Below are positions 1 to 11,105 of a DNA stretch of 64,000 nt, piece by piece (positions within the stretch are counted from its first letter, which is position 1; every line of letters begins with the position of its first letter). A model generated the notes under the pieces. It worked only from the letters and a program-made list of their open reading frames with translations, was not told where the DNA came from and made no database searches. This DNA comes from Calendula officinalis (Eukaryota; Streptophyta; Magnoliopsida; Asterales; Asteraceae): contig OY970834.1 of the NCBI GenBank assembly GCA_963853835.1, forward strand, positions 23,256,365-23,320,364, read 5' to 3'. The position numbers were made by a program, and so were the translations under genes.

Positions 1-202
1 ATACGAACACAATATTAAAAAATCTACGATTATATGAAAAAATCTCTACGCCAAAAAATGAACTTAAGCATAAATAAAGAGTCTGCAACACTAAATTAAT
101 TGCATTCACTTCCTAGCTCTTTGAAATCCTCAAACTTCATTACCTGCACAATATCAAAAAAAATTCTTAATACTTTAGTTTATCAAATCTAAAACATTGT
201 GG

Positions 203-330
203 TAACTGATGATGAATTATGGTAATTTATAATGAAATCGACCCAAATTTGAGGTTAAATCACGGTAATTGATGATAAAATTGACCCATATTTGAGGCTG
301 AATCACGGTAATTGATGATGAAATCGTCGA
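203..330. repeat. short degenerate tandem repeat
   Basis: About three diverged units built on AATTGATGATGAAATCGACC and TTTGAGGCTGAATCACGG follow each other head to tail, with units of about 43-60 bp. No gene is seen in the rest of 1-600. Confidence 0.5.
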
Positions 331-604
331 GTAACCAATACATATTTTGTAACCTTCTATGTTTTAACCTTGTAACCGGCGAGATTTGATGCAGTGCAAT
401 CGGCGATGAAATAGGCGCATGCCATACGCAATGTTTAGTCGTACTGTCGTAATTGGGGAGATAAGGCACCGGGTCATAACTCATAAGTTAAAGATTAGGG
501 GGTGTAATAGTCAGTGATTATGGGCTGGGCGGTTACAACTTATAAGGGAATGCCTGACATAGGATATAAAAAAATACAATATACATTTTGAGTACGAAAA
601 TAAG

Positions 605-690
605 GCCAACAACTCAGGTAGTTGAGATGGTAAAACATTCAATTTCTATACCACAGGTGCAGTGTTCGAATCCTTGTTGATGCATTTTAT
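605..690 (+). repeat. tRNA-like SINE remnant
   Basis: An A-box-like stretch (GGTAGTTGAGATGGTA) and a B-box-like stretch (GTGTTCGAATCC) are spaced as in a tRNA-derived SINE head. No intact tRNA fold or clear tail is visible, so this is a remnant rather than a tRNA gene. Confidence 0.45.
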
Positions 691-1332
691 TGTGTGATTG
701 GAAAATTAAAACTTTCCCTAAATGAAAATTAAGGAAATTAAGGATTAAGACATTTCCTAATTAGGAAGTCCTACATGCTTTAATATTAGTATAGATATAG
801 ATAAACTTGAAAACTCAAACTTACATTAAGTTAATAGGCTAAAAAAAGGCTTTAATAAGCTTTCCTAAAGATACCCTTAATTTGGAGATGAGTTTGACCC
901 ATAACATCTGAGAGATCGAAATACAATGAAATCTAGCTAATTCATGATGATTTGATCAATATTTGAAGATCAAGTGTGTGTTTTAGTGTGTGTAGTTGAG
1001 AGAGAAGATGGAGATGGAGGGAAGGCTTTCAAAGTGTGTTTCTATTCAAGTGTGGAAAGCTTACAAATTAAGTCAACATGAAAGGTATTTATACCTCCCT
1101 TCTAAACATGCTTAATTAAGCACTAACTAAGCCTAAGACTAGTTTATCAATTAGACAATGTTACACAACTAGTCCCTATACTATTTAATACAACATATTT
1201 GATCCTAACAATATCTTAAATTATTTGACCCAGTACCAGTCCCTTAATATGGGCTTGTTCTTGACCACTTGTGGGCATTGAAAATATGAACCTTTTGGGC
1301 ACCTTAAATGAATTTTTGAATATTCAACTACA

Positions 1333-1704
1333 ATAAGGCTGTCCGGAGTGGGTATAACACCCTCGGGCGTGGGGTGTGACATGGAGGGACAACGGCGTTG
1401 GGGGGTTCTTGGAACCCCCCCCCCCCCCCTAATGGCGTGGGGGGTTGGCGTGGGCGAGGGAGGCAACAGGCAACGGGGAGAAACGCGTGTGGGGGTTGAA
1501 GTGGCTGTTTCTTATTGGTTGGGATAATATTCTTTTTATTTTCTTTTCTTTCTTATTTAAAATTAAATAGAATAAAATTGTGTGATGTGGTGTGGTGGGT
1601 ATTTCCTAGATATAATGTGGTGTGGTGGTGGTGTGGTTGCTGAGGTGACGACGATGTGGCAGGAAAATTGGGTACCACATGTAGTACCCATACCACATAG
1701 CCTA
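1333..1704. mobile_element. candidate MITE with GC-rich core
   Basis: The ends resemble an inverted repeat: AGGCTGTCCGGAGTGGG on the left, and the complement of CCCATACCACATAGCCT on the right. The core is G-rich on the plus strand and includes a run of Cs near 1417-1430. A similar GTGGTGGGTATTTCC segment recurs near 26730. No target duplication is clear. Confidence 0.35.
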
Positions 1705-1835
1705 AAAAGAGGCTACGATAGTTTTTAGAAGTATTTTAATTTTATGTTGAAGTTATAATTATCATATGATCAGTTATTTGAACATTTGAACGAATCATAA
1801 CTATAAGAAAAACTAATTGACAAAATAATTAAAAG

Positions 1836-2016
1836 AGAAATGATATTTAGTCTTACTATTTGATTTTACTTATACTCTTACTCACTTGATAGAATGACAT
1901 GTATACTCTATTAATTGTCTCTCTTAATATTATCTCTTGATTTTGACACATGTATTCATCTAATAAGTAGGACTATGAGTATGACCAAATTATAGGACTA
2001 AATACCATTACTCTAA
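1836..2016. mobile_element. MITE, family with GATATTTAGTC ends
   Basis: The left end (GAGAAATGATATTTAGTC) and the right end (GACTAAATACCATTACTC) are inverted copies. The interior (ACTCACTTGATAGAATGACATG, TAATATTATCTCTTGATTTT) recurs at 21087-21243 and, more diverged, near 38350-38515. This supports a dispersed non-coding element. Confidence 0.6.
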
Positions 2017-2380
2017 CTTTATAAAAATAAAAAATTATCATTATATCCTTATAAACTTTTTAATTATCTTCATGTTATTTTAAATTTTTAAAACTTTCCT
2101 TTATGTCCAAAAATCTATTTTCATATTTATCACATCATTATAATATCGATGATATTATCATCTACTTAATTTATTTAAAAAATTACTATATTACCTTTAT
2201 TTAATCTAAACCTAAATTGCTATCTCAATATATGAATGCAATCCTTTATTATTTTCAATTTATTCCACACTTGGATACCAATGGTCACCACACAAGTTCA
2301 TCGTATTCGATTAATTGGTCAAATCAATCAATGTATTTCAAAGTGCAAATGATTTCATAAATGAAGAAAGTGTGATTAAA

Positions 2381-2566
2381 CCTAAGGTTTGTAGCCTAGT
2401 GGTATCCAAGGTGGATTTAAGGTGTTGCCCATGACCAATATGTCATGGGTTCAAGTCTCGTCGTGGACAAAAAGATGGAAGGTTCGAGGGAATGCATACT
2501 GCCCCTTGTGGATGTCACTGTCTAGGCTCATACCACTAACTTACTAAGCTGTTCAAAAAAAAAAAA
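2381..2566 (+). mobile_element. SINE with poly-A tail and target duplication
   Basis: It has a tRNA-like head with an A box (GTAGCCTAGTGGTA) and a B box (GGGTTCAAGTCTCG), a body ending in GCTGTTC, and a run of 12 As. The flanks repeat AAAGTGTGATTAAA before and AAAGTGTGATTGAA after, as expected for a target-primed insertion. Diverged relatives lie at 22443-22650 (+) and 24341-24458 (-). Confidence 0.75.
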
Positions 2567-2751
2567 GTGTGATTGAATGGATTTTTAAGAAGTTAGTTTA
2601 ATATGTATACCTTTAGTCAATGTAATTTACTTATATTAGTAAGTTGACCTTTAATTGATGTTTAAATCACGTGACATTTTAAAACCTTCTTTTACTATAA
2701 AAAAAATATAGATTTTATTCTTAAATGGTTATATAATTTGGATTCCTTTTG

Positions 2752-2822
2752 CAGCTATCCTCATACTTTGACTTTTGAAGGTGCCATTGTTAAAGTTGCT
2801 GGCCATGAAATTCTAGAAAATT
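2752..2822 (+). other. exon-like fragment, unrecognised
   Basis: A good acceptor (TTTTGCAG) is followed by about 23 open codons reading YPHTLTFEGAIVKVAGHEIL and then a stop. I do not recognise the family. It lies 380 bp before a Helitron 3' end at 3203, so a captured gene fragment is possible but unproven. Confidence 0.25.
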
Positions 2823-3174
2823 GATGGTCTTGTTATAAAAAGCTTCATGCTATTTGAGAATTGAGAGTAATGTTCTTTTCGCTATGCGTTTCCTGATTGA
2901 TTGCAAAGAACATTACAAAAAATATTTGTTGTTTAGTTTTCTTCTTTTATTTTATGAAAATGCATAATATAGTTTGGGAGTTAATAATTTGTTACTTCTA
3001 TATATTTTTTACTTATACAATAATTTAGGGAATGTTATTGTATGTTACTGAATTTGTAAACGTTATAGTTGATATTTTGAAAAATATATGAAAATATTAC
3101 TACAAACGTACAACGTTTTTAATGAATAAAGTATTCTTAAAGAAGTAAAATATTATGAAAATTTTTATAAGTCA

Positions 3175-3203
3175 CTCGTGATTTATCACGAGTTATACGC
3201 TAG
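3175..3203 (+). mobile_element. Helitron 3' terminus
   Basis: A perfect 8-bp stem (CTCGTGAT/ATCACGAG, 3175-3192) is followed by seven bases, then CTAG (3200-3203), then T. This is the canonical Helitron 3' end (hairpin, CTRR, insertion before T). The preceding 25 bases match a minus-strand copy near 15985-16015. The 5' end was not found. Confidence 0.7.
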
Positions 3204-3319
3204 TAATATTGATATAAAAATATTAGAAAATTATAAAATAAAGGCGTTTCACCACCCCCACAAGTGAAATGATAAATTCAAAGAAAAGACATTATAACAT
3301 GCGTAATTATAATATCATT

Positions 3320-3663
3320 TCAACCAAAACAGCAACATAATCCTCCTTTGTTAAAACAACGTTCATCTGGTTTACAAATTCCAAGAGTTGCACGCCTCTT
3401 TCCCTTCGCACATAATGTATGACAATCTACATCTTTGCAACATTTTTTTGTACAAAAATTTGCTGATATTCTTCGTTGTTCTGTAAATTTCAATATAATT
3501 AAATAAATAATAATAATTATTATTATAATAATATGTGAAAAACTGGAACAATACGATGTAACTAGGTAATTAGTAACTACTTACCTATGCGAGTCGCGTG
3601 AGTTAAAACAGAAGAAGCAATCATCAATATTACAAGAAGGGAAACGAACTTATAAGATGCCAT
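3320..3663 (-). CDS. secreted cysteine-rich peptide (defensin-like)
   Basis: The gene has two exons: 3663-3585 and 3480-3320. The 104-bp intron has a GTAAGT donor and a TTTACAG acceptor. The joined frame gives 79 residues. Residues 1-22 form a signal peptide (MASYKF then a hydrophobic run to SSVLTHA). The mature part is basic and carries ten cysteines in the pattern C-x3-CC-x4-C-x3-C-x11-C-x5-C-x6-CCC, ending CCCFG. Signal exon plus cysteine exon is the standard layout of plant defensin-like and other cysteine-rich peptide genes, which act outside the cell in defence or signalling. The spacing does not match the classic eight-cysteine defensin or the twelve-cysteine snakin pattern as I know them, so the subfamily is open. 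The start is the only ATG before the signal sequence. Each exon is too short to stand out as an ORF. No stop interrupts the frame, so it may be functional. Confidence 0.7.
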
Positions 3664-3829
3664 GCTGTTCTGTTCTTTAAGCTTTTTAAATCAAATGTTG
3701 TTGTTATCTATATCTATATCTATCTCTACTATCTATAATGAGTGAATGACTTTCTAATTTTAGCAGGTCTTAAAACAGACCTGCCATTTCTGGCAGGTCT
3801 TAAACCCACAATAAAATTGGAAAAAAAAC

Positions 3830-3905
3830 ACTATGAACGAGTTTCGAACTTGAAACCTCGACCAACACATATATAAACCTTACCACTAAACCACATCCAA
3901 TATTT
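3830..3905 (-). repeat. tRNA-like SINE head
   Basis: Read on the minus strand, an A-box-like GTGGTTTAGTGGTAAGG is followed about 40 bases later by a B-box-like AGTTCGAAACTC. It is a remnant without a clear tail. Confidence 0.45.
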
Positions 3906-4329
3906 GGTAACTAGCCGAAACACCTAAACACTATGCTTTCAAGTGGGCGGAAATTAATTCAAAAAACTATTGGGATTTAAAAATATTTGTCTTAAACTCT
4001 CCCTTGCTCATTTTAATGCTCATTTTTCAAATTTAACAGGCCCGGTTTTATGAGGAGTTTTAATAACGCATGTATTCATTAACCCAAATTGTGCCCCTGA
4101 TTTGGCAGATTCTAAGATGAAACGGGATTCCATCGTAAACTTCAATTGGTCCTTCACCATGCGAGCTTGACTTTAATCCTCTCATGGGCATCGTAACCAT
4201 CACCATTCGTCTCAAGTCATCTTCTGAATTAAAAGATCTTTAAAAAGCCATTGAATCTGGTATTTGTTATTTTTATCTATTCTTTTTAATTTCTTAAGTA
4301 GTTGTGTGAATCAACAAAGAAATCAAATT

Positions 4330-5055
4330 GTTGATACTGTTGTGATTTCTAGAATTCGTGGTGCTAATCTTGCTGCACCAGTTTTACAAGCCAACGCTAT
4401 TTAGGGTGACTTAAGGTAATATTATTTGCAACTTTTTCCATTTTTTTTAAAAGTAGAACTATGATAGACCTCATGTGATAGGACATCATATCAATTGTTT
4501 TTTTTTATTAGTTACTTATGCCCGCCCACTTAGATTTTGATATATTCTGAATTTTGGTGTAGAATCTAATATTTTCTCAATTTTGGTGTAGAATCTGATA
4601 TTGTAGAAGAAAAGATTCAAATATTGCATGCATTTAATGAAAAGAAAACGTTCAGTTGGTACACTTAATGCACGACCTATGGATAGTAATGGAGAACCAA
4701 AATTGTGTTATATGTAAGGTTTTTAGTGAACCTGGCTTGCAATCAAATGACACTCATCCTTACTGGTAATAATTCTGTTATAAACCACAAACCACTTGGT
4801 TGCAAAGAAGGAAATAAAAGAAGAATAAAAAAGGGTTGTCTTGTTGATCCTCCAGGTGCATGGAATTTGCTAAATGCAATACTTGATCAAATATGTTGGT
4901 TTTCTGGACATGAAATTGGTGGTGTTGCAATTGTTTGGGATAGTTTGCGTATAAAGGAGCGTATTGGTGCTGGTATATATTTTTCATTTTTACTTTTAAT
5001 CGTTATTATTATTTTAATACATGAAATTCTCAAATTAAAGTTATTATTATTTTAA
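4330..5055 (+). other. unrecognised exon-like open stretches
   Basis: Two open segments with protein-like composition are seen: 4330-4400 (reading VDTVVISRIRGANLAAPV) and about 4790-4980 (reading KRRIKKGCLVDPPGAWNLLN, then DSLRIKERIGAG). They are in a plausible exon arrangement, but no continuous gene can be built. I do not recognise the family. The context (Helitron relics on both sides) suggests a decayed or captured gene fragment. Confidence 0.25.
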
Positions 5056-5059
5056 TACA

Positions 5060-6320
5060 ATGAAGTAAGATAACAGTTTCTTTTGAGTCTTCATGTATCG
5101 TGAAGAGTGACAAGGTTTTGTTAGAATGCATACAATGATTTACCATTATTGGTATTTCTCTCTAACAATTTAAGTGCTCTGTGCGAAAACACGAAAATGG
5201 ACCCCCTGAATACAAGATATTTATAAAAATTTGGACTTTCAAAATTTTTTTTTATTAAATTATTAAGTTGGCTTAAATTTTAATATTATATATATAAGAT
5301 ATATATAAAAATTGGGCCCCTATAAAATATGGGCCTTGTGCGGCTGCACCTCCTGCACCTCCTCAAAGACACCCTGTATTTGGTTCAAAACTTCAAATTA
5401 TAAGAAAAATCTAATTGTTTATTGTTGTAGGATGTTGTTGTAAAGCTGTTGACAGCACAGGAGTCAGGGGGATCTTCACGATGATCAATACAAGGGATTT
5501 CTGAGAGAGGTATATATCTATGTAATATTTTCTTAATCTCGGATTTCTTTTTTCTTCTTTTTTTGGCATTTTATTGTGTGAAAATATTACTTAATATTTT
5601 TAACTAACTTTACAACTCTTGAACGATTTTGTTTAGACACAAGACATTTAAAATCAATTGCAGTTGCATACATACTGGAAATCACAATGATGAGTTCGTT
5701 GCCTTTATGTACACTTAGGAGTTCATTAATATTAGCCGAAATCAAGGTGTGTGATTTCGGTTTCATAATATTACATTTATGGTCTTTAATGTGTATTAAC
5801 TATTTCCTTAATCTTCATTTGTAACTGTAATTTGTAAGGCTATTTATACCTAATCCTATCAATTTGTAGGTTAATTTTTCTCCACGTCTGAGTTTATTTT
5901 GTTTAAGAAAATTAATGTTTTACTGAATAACAATTTTCAATTGTAAGTCTATGTTAACATTTTGTGTGATCTGTGATGTGAGCAACGATATATTGTATTA
6001 CAATAGATTATAACTTTAATTGTAATGTTTGTTTGAAATGGCAATTTTAGTCGGTTTAAAATGAGCTGGTTAAATCAGTGGTTATCGGTCGGAATTGGCC
6101 AATTGAACCGGTAGGTCATACCTCATTTTTTAAAGTTAGCTTAATAAAATATAATCTCGATTGAAGCGGTCGATGTAACTGAACAACATTTTGCGCGACG
6201 CTTAATATAGTTACAGTGTACCTGACGCCACATTGTGCAGGTACTCTGCTAAAATTGCCCAGTCGAATAAGAGACAATACTCTTCTAATATTAACCTTAT
6301 CTCATTATTTAAAAATTTTA
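5060..6320. other. no gene seen
   Basis: AT-rich sequence with no recognisable coding exon, RNA gene or repeat boundary. A short patch at 5340-5370 (CTGCACCTCCTGCACCTCCT) is a simple duplication. Confidence 0.4.
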
Positions 6321-6321
6321 T

Positions 6322-6625
6322 TTACGTTGCCCTTTCAAGAGTAATTTCACGTTACACGACAAAAGTATTAGTAACTTCATCAAAAAAAAAAAATTAATCT
6401 CGACGGAGTTTACACACCAAACGTGATGTATCGGGAGGTTTTACATGATAGCTAATACGCATAAATAGACCTTTCCCCCTCTATTTTATACTTAATTAGG
6501 TTTATTTTTCTGTAACAAGAAACATTGTAGATGGATCATTTGTGTTATTATATATTAAAACATGTAACCGAACAACATTTCAACGCCAATGTTAATTCTT
6601 GTTTTTTACCTCTATTTTATACATT
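6322..6625 (+). pseudogene. Helitron helicase C-terminal end and 3' flank, copy 1
   Basis: The first 140 bases encode the last helicase residues (YVALSR motif, then DGVYT and YREVLHD) with a frame break at an A-run. The following 200 non-coding bases (for example TTAATTAGGTTTATT and CAACATTTCAACGCCAATG) match the flank downstream of the second helicase copy at 15040-15170. It ends abruptly where the next helicase fragment begins, so two Helitron relics sit in tandem. Confidence 0.6.
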
Positions 6626-6654
6626 TTGTGGGGTCGAACAAATATATTACAGTT

Positions 6655-6888
6655 TCATGAAGCGGAGGATGACAGAAACAGATTATATCCTATGGAACTT
6701 TTGAACTAGCTTAATGTCAGTGGTATTCCCACGCATGTTCTCCGGCTCAAAATTGGGTGCTCGATAATACTTTTACGGAATATCGATCACTCCCAGGGAT
6801 TATGTAATGGCACGAGACTTATATGCAGAAAGTTTGAGCCAAACCTAATTGATGCGGAAATAGTTGTTGGCCAGCATGCTGGAAAAAA
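6655..6888 (+). pseudogene. PIF1-like Helitron helicase, fragment before the LINE
   Basis: One frame runs through residues typical of the C-terminal half of plant PIF1-like/RepHel helicases: LNVSGIP, VLRLKIG, then CNGTRLICRKFEPNLIDAEI. One in-frame TAG lies near 6709. The frame stops at AGCATGCTGGAAAAAA (6873-6888), where a LINE is inserted, and resumes at 14690. This class of helicase drives rolling-circle transposition of Helitrons; this copy is dead. Confidence 0.75.
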
Positions 6889-6958
6889 TTTTGAATTTTG
6901 AACCAGGGAAAAGTTTGAGCGAGCCAGCATGCGGAAATACTTTTACGGAAATAGTTGT

Positions 6959-7390
6959 AAAGCCCCGGGTCCCGATGGTATTTCTTTTAATTTTATTAAA
7001 AAAATTTGGGATGTATTTAAAGATGACTTGTTAAAGTCGGTTGATGAATTTTTAATGAAAGGTGTTATTCCTATTGGGTGTAATGCGTCTTTTGTCACGC
7101 TTATTCCAAAAATTACAAATCCTACACTTGTAAAAGATTATCGGCCAATTTCCCTTATTAGGGTGCAATATAAAATATTTGCCAAGCTGCTTGCGATAAG
7201 GCTTGCGGAGGTGGTGGATAAATTGGTTAGTAATGAACAATCTGCGTTCATTAAAGGAAGACAAATCCTTGACGGTCCGTTAATGATTAGTGAAATTATG
7301 GATTGGTATAAACTTAAAAAGAAGAAGCTTCTTCTTTTTAAAGTGGATTTTGAAAAGGCTTATGACTCCTTGAGCTGGGAATACCTCGAT
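6959..7390 (+). pseudogene. LINE reverse transcriptase, 5' part
   Basis: An open frame encodes the first RT motifs of a plant LINE: KAPGPDG, TLIPK, DYRPISL, then NEQSAFIKGRQILDG and FKVDFEKAYDSL. The apparent start codon at 6929 is not native: that sequence is filler from the target. The frame is cut at codon GAT (7388-7390) by an LTR-element insertion and continues at 12912. Confidence 0.85.
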
Positions 7391-9247
7391 TGTAACGACC
7401 CGAAATTTGGTATTAAATAAATTGTGCAAAAATATGATAATTATGGATAAATCGTTTAAAGAACGTAGGAATTAGTTTCGTGTCGTTTGGAGACCGTATG
7501 AGAAAGTTATGGGCGAAACCGGGTCGAGACCTAGACCGAAAAGTGCAGCCCTGCTGTACGAGGAAGTTCACGACGTGAACTATAGTTCACGATCGTGAAC
7601 TCCCTCCAGGGATTGTTGTATCTGGCGATTGGAGATCACGACTGGTTACCGATCGCGAAGTTCGCGTGCAAGGGAAAGTTAGCGACGCGAACTTAGTTCG
7701 CATCGTGAACTATGGTCGAGCAGCTTTAAGTCGGGTATTGGCTCATTTGATGCCATATCGAAACTCTAGCTTCTTCTTTGGCGATTTCCGAGCTTGGAGG
7801 CTGATTGAGGTCGAATCCTTCACAAATCTTTGGTAGATTTAACTCCTAGTTGAAGATTAAAGGTATATCTTCACTCTTTGATCCTTGTAGCTTAAGATCT
7901 ATGTGTTTGGATGTAAGGGTTTGAAACCCTAGTTCATGGGGTTATGGATTATGGTGATATAAATAATGGATACACTTAATAGATGGTGTATTATCAAAGG
8001 AAACAAGTGTATGATTATGATTTGTAAGAATCTTAAGGGTTGGTTAAACCTAGGGTTTGGTAAATCACCATATTTGGGGGAAAAGTGTTAATAACTGTAG
8101 CTGACATATGTAGCATTGTATGGTTAGTTGTTGATATGATTTCATGGTAAATGAGGGTCTGAGTTGGAAATATGGTTCGTGTTTAAGTAGAAGTATGTGT
8201 AGAAGATACCTACAAGTTCGTAGTTCATGAAAAAGGAATGCTTTAGGAAGCAAAGTTGGTTAGTAGCCAATGAGTAATGAAAGATGTATAATGGGTGGTT
8301 AGGCCACAATTGGTTATGATTGAGGCTCTAGAGCCGGTAATCGGAAATTTCAAGTATGGCATAAGGATGTTTGAAGGAGATTATAAATGGTATAAGTAAT
8401 TGGATGCAAATTAAAAAGGTAATAGAGATTTGGTATTGCTTTAAATGAAAATTGTTAAACGATTGTGGAAGTTGAAATCGAAGAAAAGAGGAACGGTTGA
8501 GAAAGGAAATTTAGATATTGGAATCGGGAATGAGAAGCTTGGGAAGCGATGTCTTAGTAATAAAGAATATGGAAATTTTGCAAAGTAAGTTTGACTTTAA
8601 TCATAAGTCAAGGTTGGTCAACTAGTGGATTGTTGAATTCAGTCAAAATTGAGTTTTGACTTTCGTTTAAATTGATTAGTCAAGGATAAAGGCATAATGT
8701 ACCCTCTACATATGTAAGTTAGTGGTTAATGGATTAATGGAAATAATGGCAGTCAAAGGGGTGCGACTTTGGCCGTTGGGTATTTCGAATGGAATTTAGG
8801 AATCTAGTGTGATTGTGGTTGGACCATGAATGCAAAGTCGATTGATACGGAATTAATGACTAGTAGAACCACTAATGGGTAAGGAAATCTTCAAAATATT
8901 GTTGACTTTGTACTTAAGTCAAAAATGGAACAATGTTGACAATTTGGTCAAAGCGAGGGGTTGACCATCATTTTGGCCAATTGGTCATTAGTAATGATTG
9001 GGTCATATCATCCCAATGGGTACAAAGAGTTTGGTTAAATGATTGGGTGTGTAAGGTCGAATCATGAAATTCTGACCCGTTCGGGTATTAGGAACTCAAG
9101 ATTGGATTTTTGACCCGTTTGGGGTATAATGGGTCAAGTGGGCAATTAAATGCATAAGTACTATTGGATCATAATTTGGAAGTGAAATGAGGATTGGAAA
9201 TCCTTGAGTTGATTCCGGGGACGGAATCCTTTTAAGGGGTGGATAGT
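7391..9247 (+). repeat. tandem unit 1 (LTR 5' part + internal 3' part)
   Basis: The LTR-derived part runs to about 8091, where GTGTTA joins internal sequence (ATAACTGTAG). The unit ends in AAGGGGTGGATAGT next to the following TGTAAC. It differs from unit 2 at about ten positions, most of them in the first 600 bases. Palindromes are dense at 7565-7705. Confidence 0.8.
9234..9247 (+). other. polypurine tract before an LTR start
   Basis: AAGGGGTGGATAGT lies directly before TGTAACGACC, as expected for the plus-strand primer of an LTR retrotransposon. The same tract recurs at 11092-11105. Both give the element a plus orientation. Confidence 0.6.
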
Positions 9248-11105
9248 TGTAACGACCCGAAATTTGGTATTAAATAAATTGTGCAAAAATATGATAATTA
9301 TGGATAAATCGTTTAAAGAACGTAGGAATTGGTTTCGTGTCGTTTGGAGACCGTATGAGAAAGTTATGGGCGAAACCGGGTCGAGACCTAGACCGAAAAG
9401 TGCAGCCCTGCTGTACGAGGGAAGTTCACGGCGTGAACTATAGTTCACGATCGTGAACTCCCTCCAGGGATTGTTGTATCTGGCGATTGGAGATCACGAC
9501 TGGTTACCGATCGCGAAGTTCGCGTGCAAGGGAAAGTTAGCGACGCGAACTTAGTTCGCGTCGTGAACTATGGTCGAGCAGCTTTAAGTCAGGTTTTGGC
9601 TCATTTGATGCCATATCGAAACTCTAGCTTCTTCTTTGGCGATTTCCGAGCTTGGAGGCTGATTGAGGTCGAATCCTTCACAAATCTTTGGTAGATTTCA
9701 CTCCTAGTTGAAGATTAAAGGTATATCTTCACTCTTTGATCCTTGTAGCTTAAGATCTATGTGTTTGGATGTAAGAGTTTGAAACCCTAGTTCATGGGGT
9801 TATGGATTATGGTGATATAAATGATGGATACACTTAATAGATGGTGTATTATCAAAGGAAACAAGTGTATGATTATGATTTGTAAGAATCTTAAGGGTTG
9901 GTTAAACCTAGGGTTTGGTAAATCACCATATTTGGGGGAAAAGTGTTAATAACTGTAGCTGACATATGTAGCATTGTATGGTTAGTTGTTGATATGATTT
10001 CATGGTAAATGAGGGTCTGAGTTGGAAATATGGTTCGTGTTTAAGTAGAAGTATGTGTAGAAGATACCTACAAGTTCGTAGTTCATGAAAAAGGAATGCT
10101 TTAGGAAGCAAAGTTGGTTAGTAGCCAATGAGTAATGAAAGATGTATAATGGGTGGTTAGGCCACAATTGGTTATGATTGAGGCTCTAGAGCCGGTAATC
10201 GGAAATTTCAAGTATGGCATAAGGATGTTTGAAGGAGATTATAAATGGTATAAGTAATTGGATGCAAATTAAAAAGGTAATAGAGATTTGGTATTGCTTT
10301 AAATGAAAATTGTTAAACGATTGTGGAAGTTGAAATCGAAGAAAAGAGGAACGATTGAGAAAGGAAATTTAGATATTGGAATCGGGAATGAGAAGCTTGG
10401 GAAGCGATGTCTTAGTAATAAAGAATATGGAAATTTTGCAAAGTAAGTTTGACTTTAATCATAAGTCAAGGTTGGTCAACTAGTGGATTGTTGAATTCAG
10501 TCAAAATTGAGTTTTGACTTTCGTTTAAATTGATTAGTCAAGGATAAAGGCATAATGTACCCTCTACATATGTAAGTTAGTGGTTAATGGATTAATGGAA
10601 ATAATGGCAGTCAAAGGGGTGCGACTTTGGCCGTTGGGTATTTCGAATGGAATTTAGGAATCTAGTGTGATTGTGGTTGGACCATGAATGCAAAGTCGAT
10701 TGATACGGAATTAATGACTAGTAGAACCACTAATGGGTAAGGAAATCTTCAAAATATTGTTGACTTTGTACTTAAGTCAAAAATGGAACAATGTTGACAA
10801 TTTGGTCAAAGCGAGGGGTTGACCATCATTTTGGCCAATTGGTCATTAGTAATGATTGGGTCATATCATCCCAATGGGTACAAAGAGTTTGGTTAAATGA
10901 TTGGGTGTGTAAGGTCGAATCATGAAATTCTGACCCGTTCGGGTATTAGGAACTCAAGATTGGATTTTTGACCCGTTTGGGGTATAATGGGTCAAGTGGG
11001 CAATTAAATGCATAAGTACTATTGGATCATAATTTGGAAGTGAAATGAGGATTGGAAATCCTTGAGTTGATTCCGGGGACGGAATCCTTTTAAGGGGTGG
11101 ATAGT
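9248..11105 (+). repeat. tandem unit 2 (LTR 5' part + internal 3' part)
   Basis: This is a near-identical copy of unit 1, offset by 1857 bp. In the LTR-derived part it carries the sequence variants of the third LTR (11106 on) rather than those of unit 1. In the internal part it matches unit 1 almost perfectly. Confidence 0.8.

Noticed and set aside
9161..9448. A 95-residue minus-strand frame, repeated at 11019-11306
   Set aside because: It spans the internal/LTR junction of the tandem element and is open only because the units are repeated. It shows no domain.
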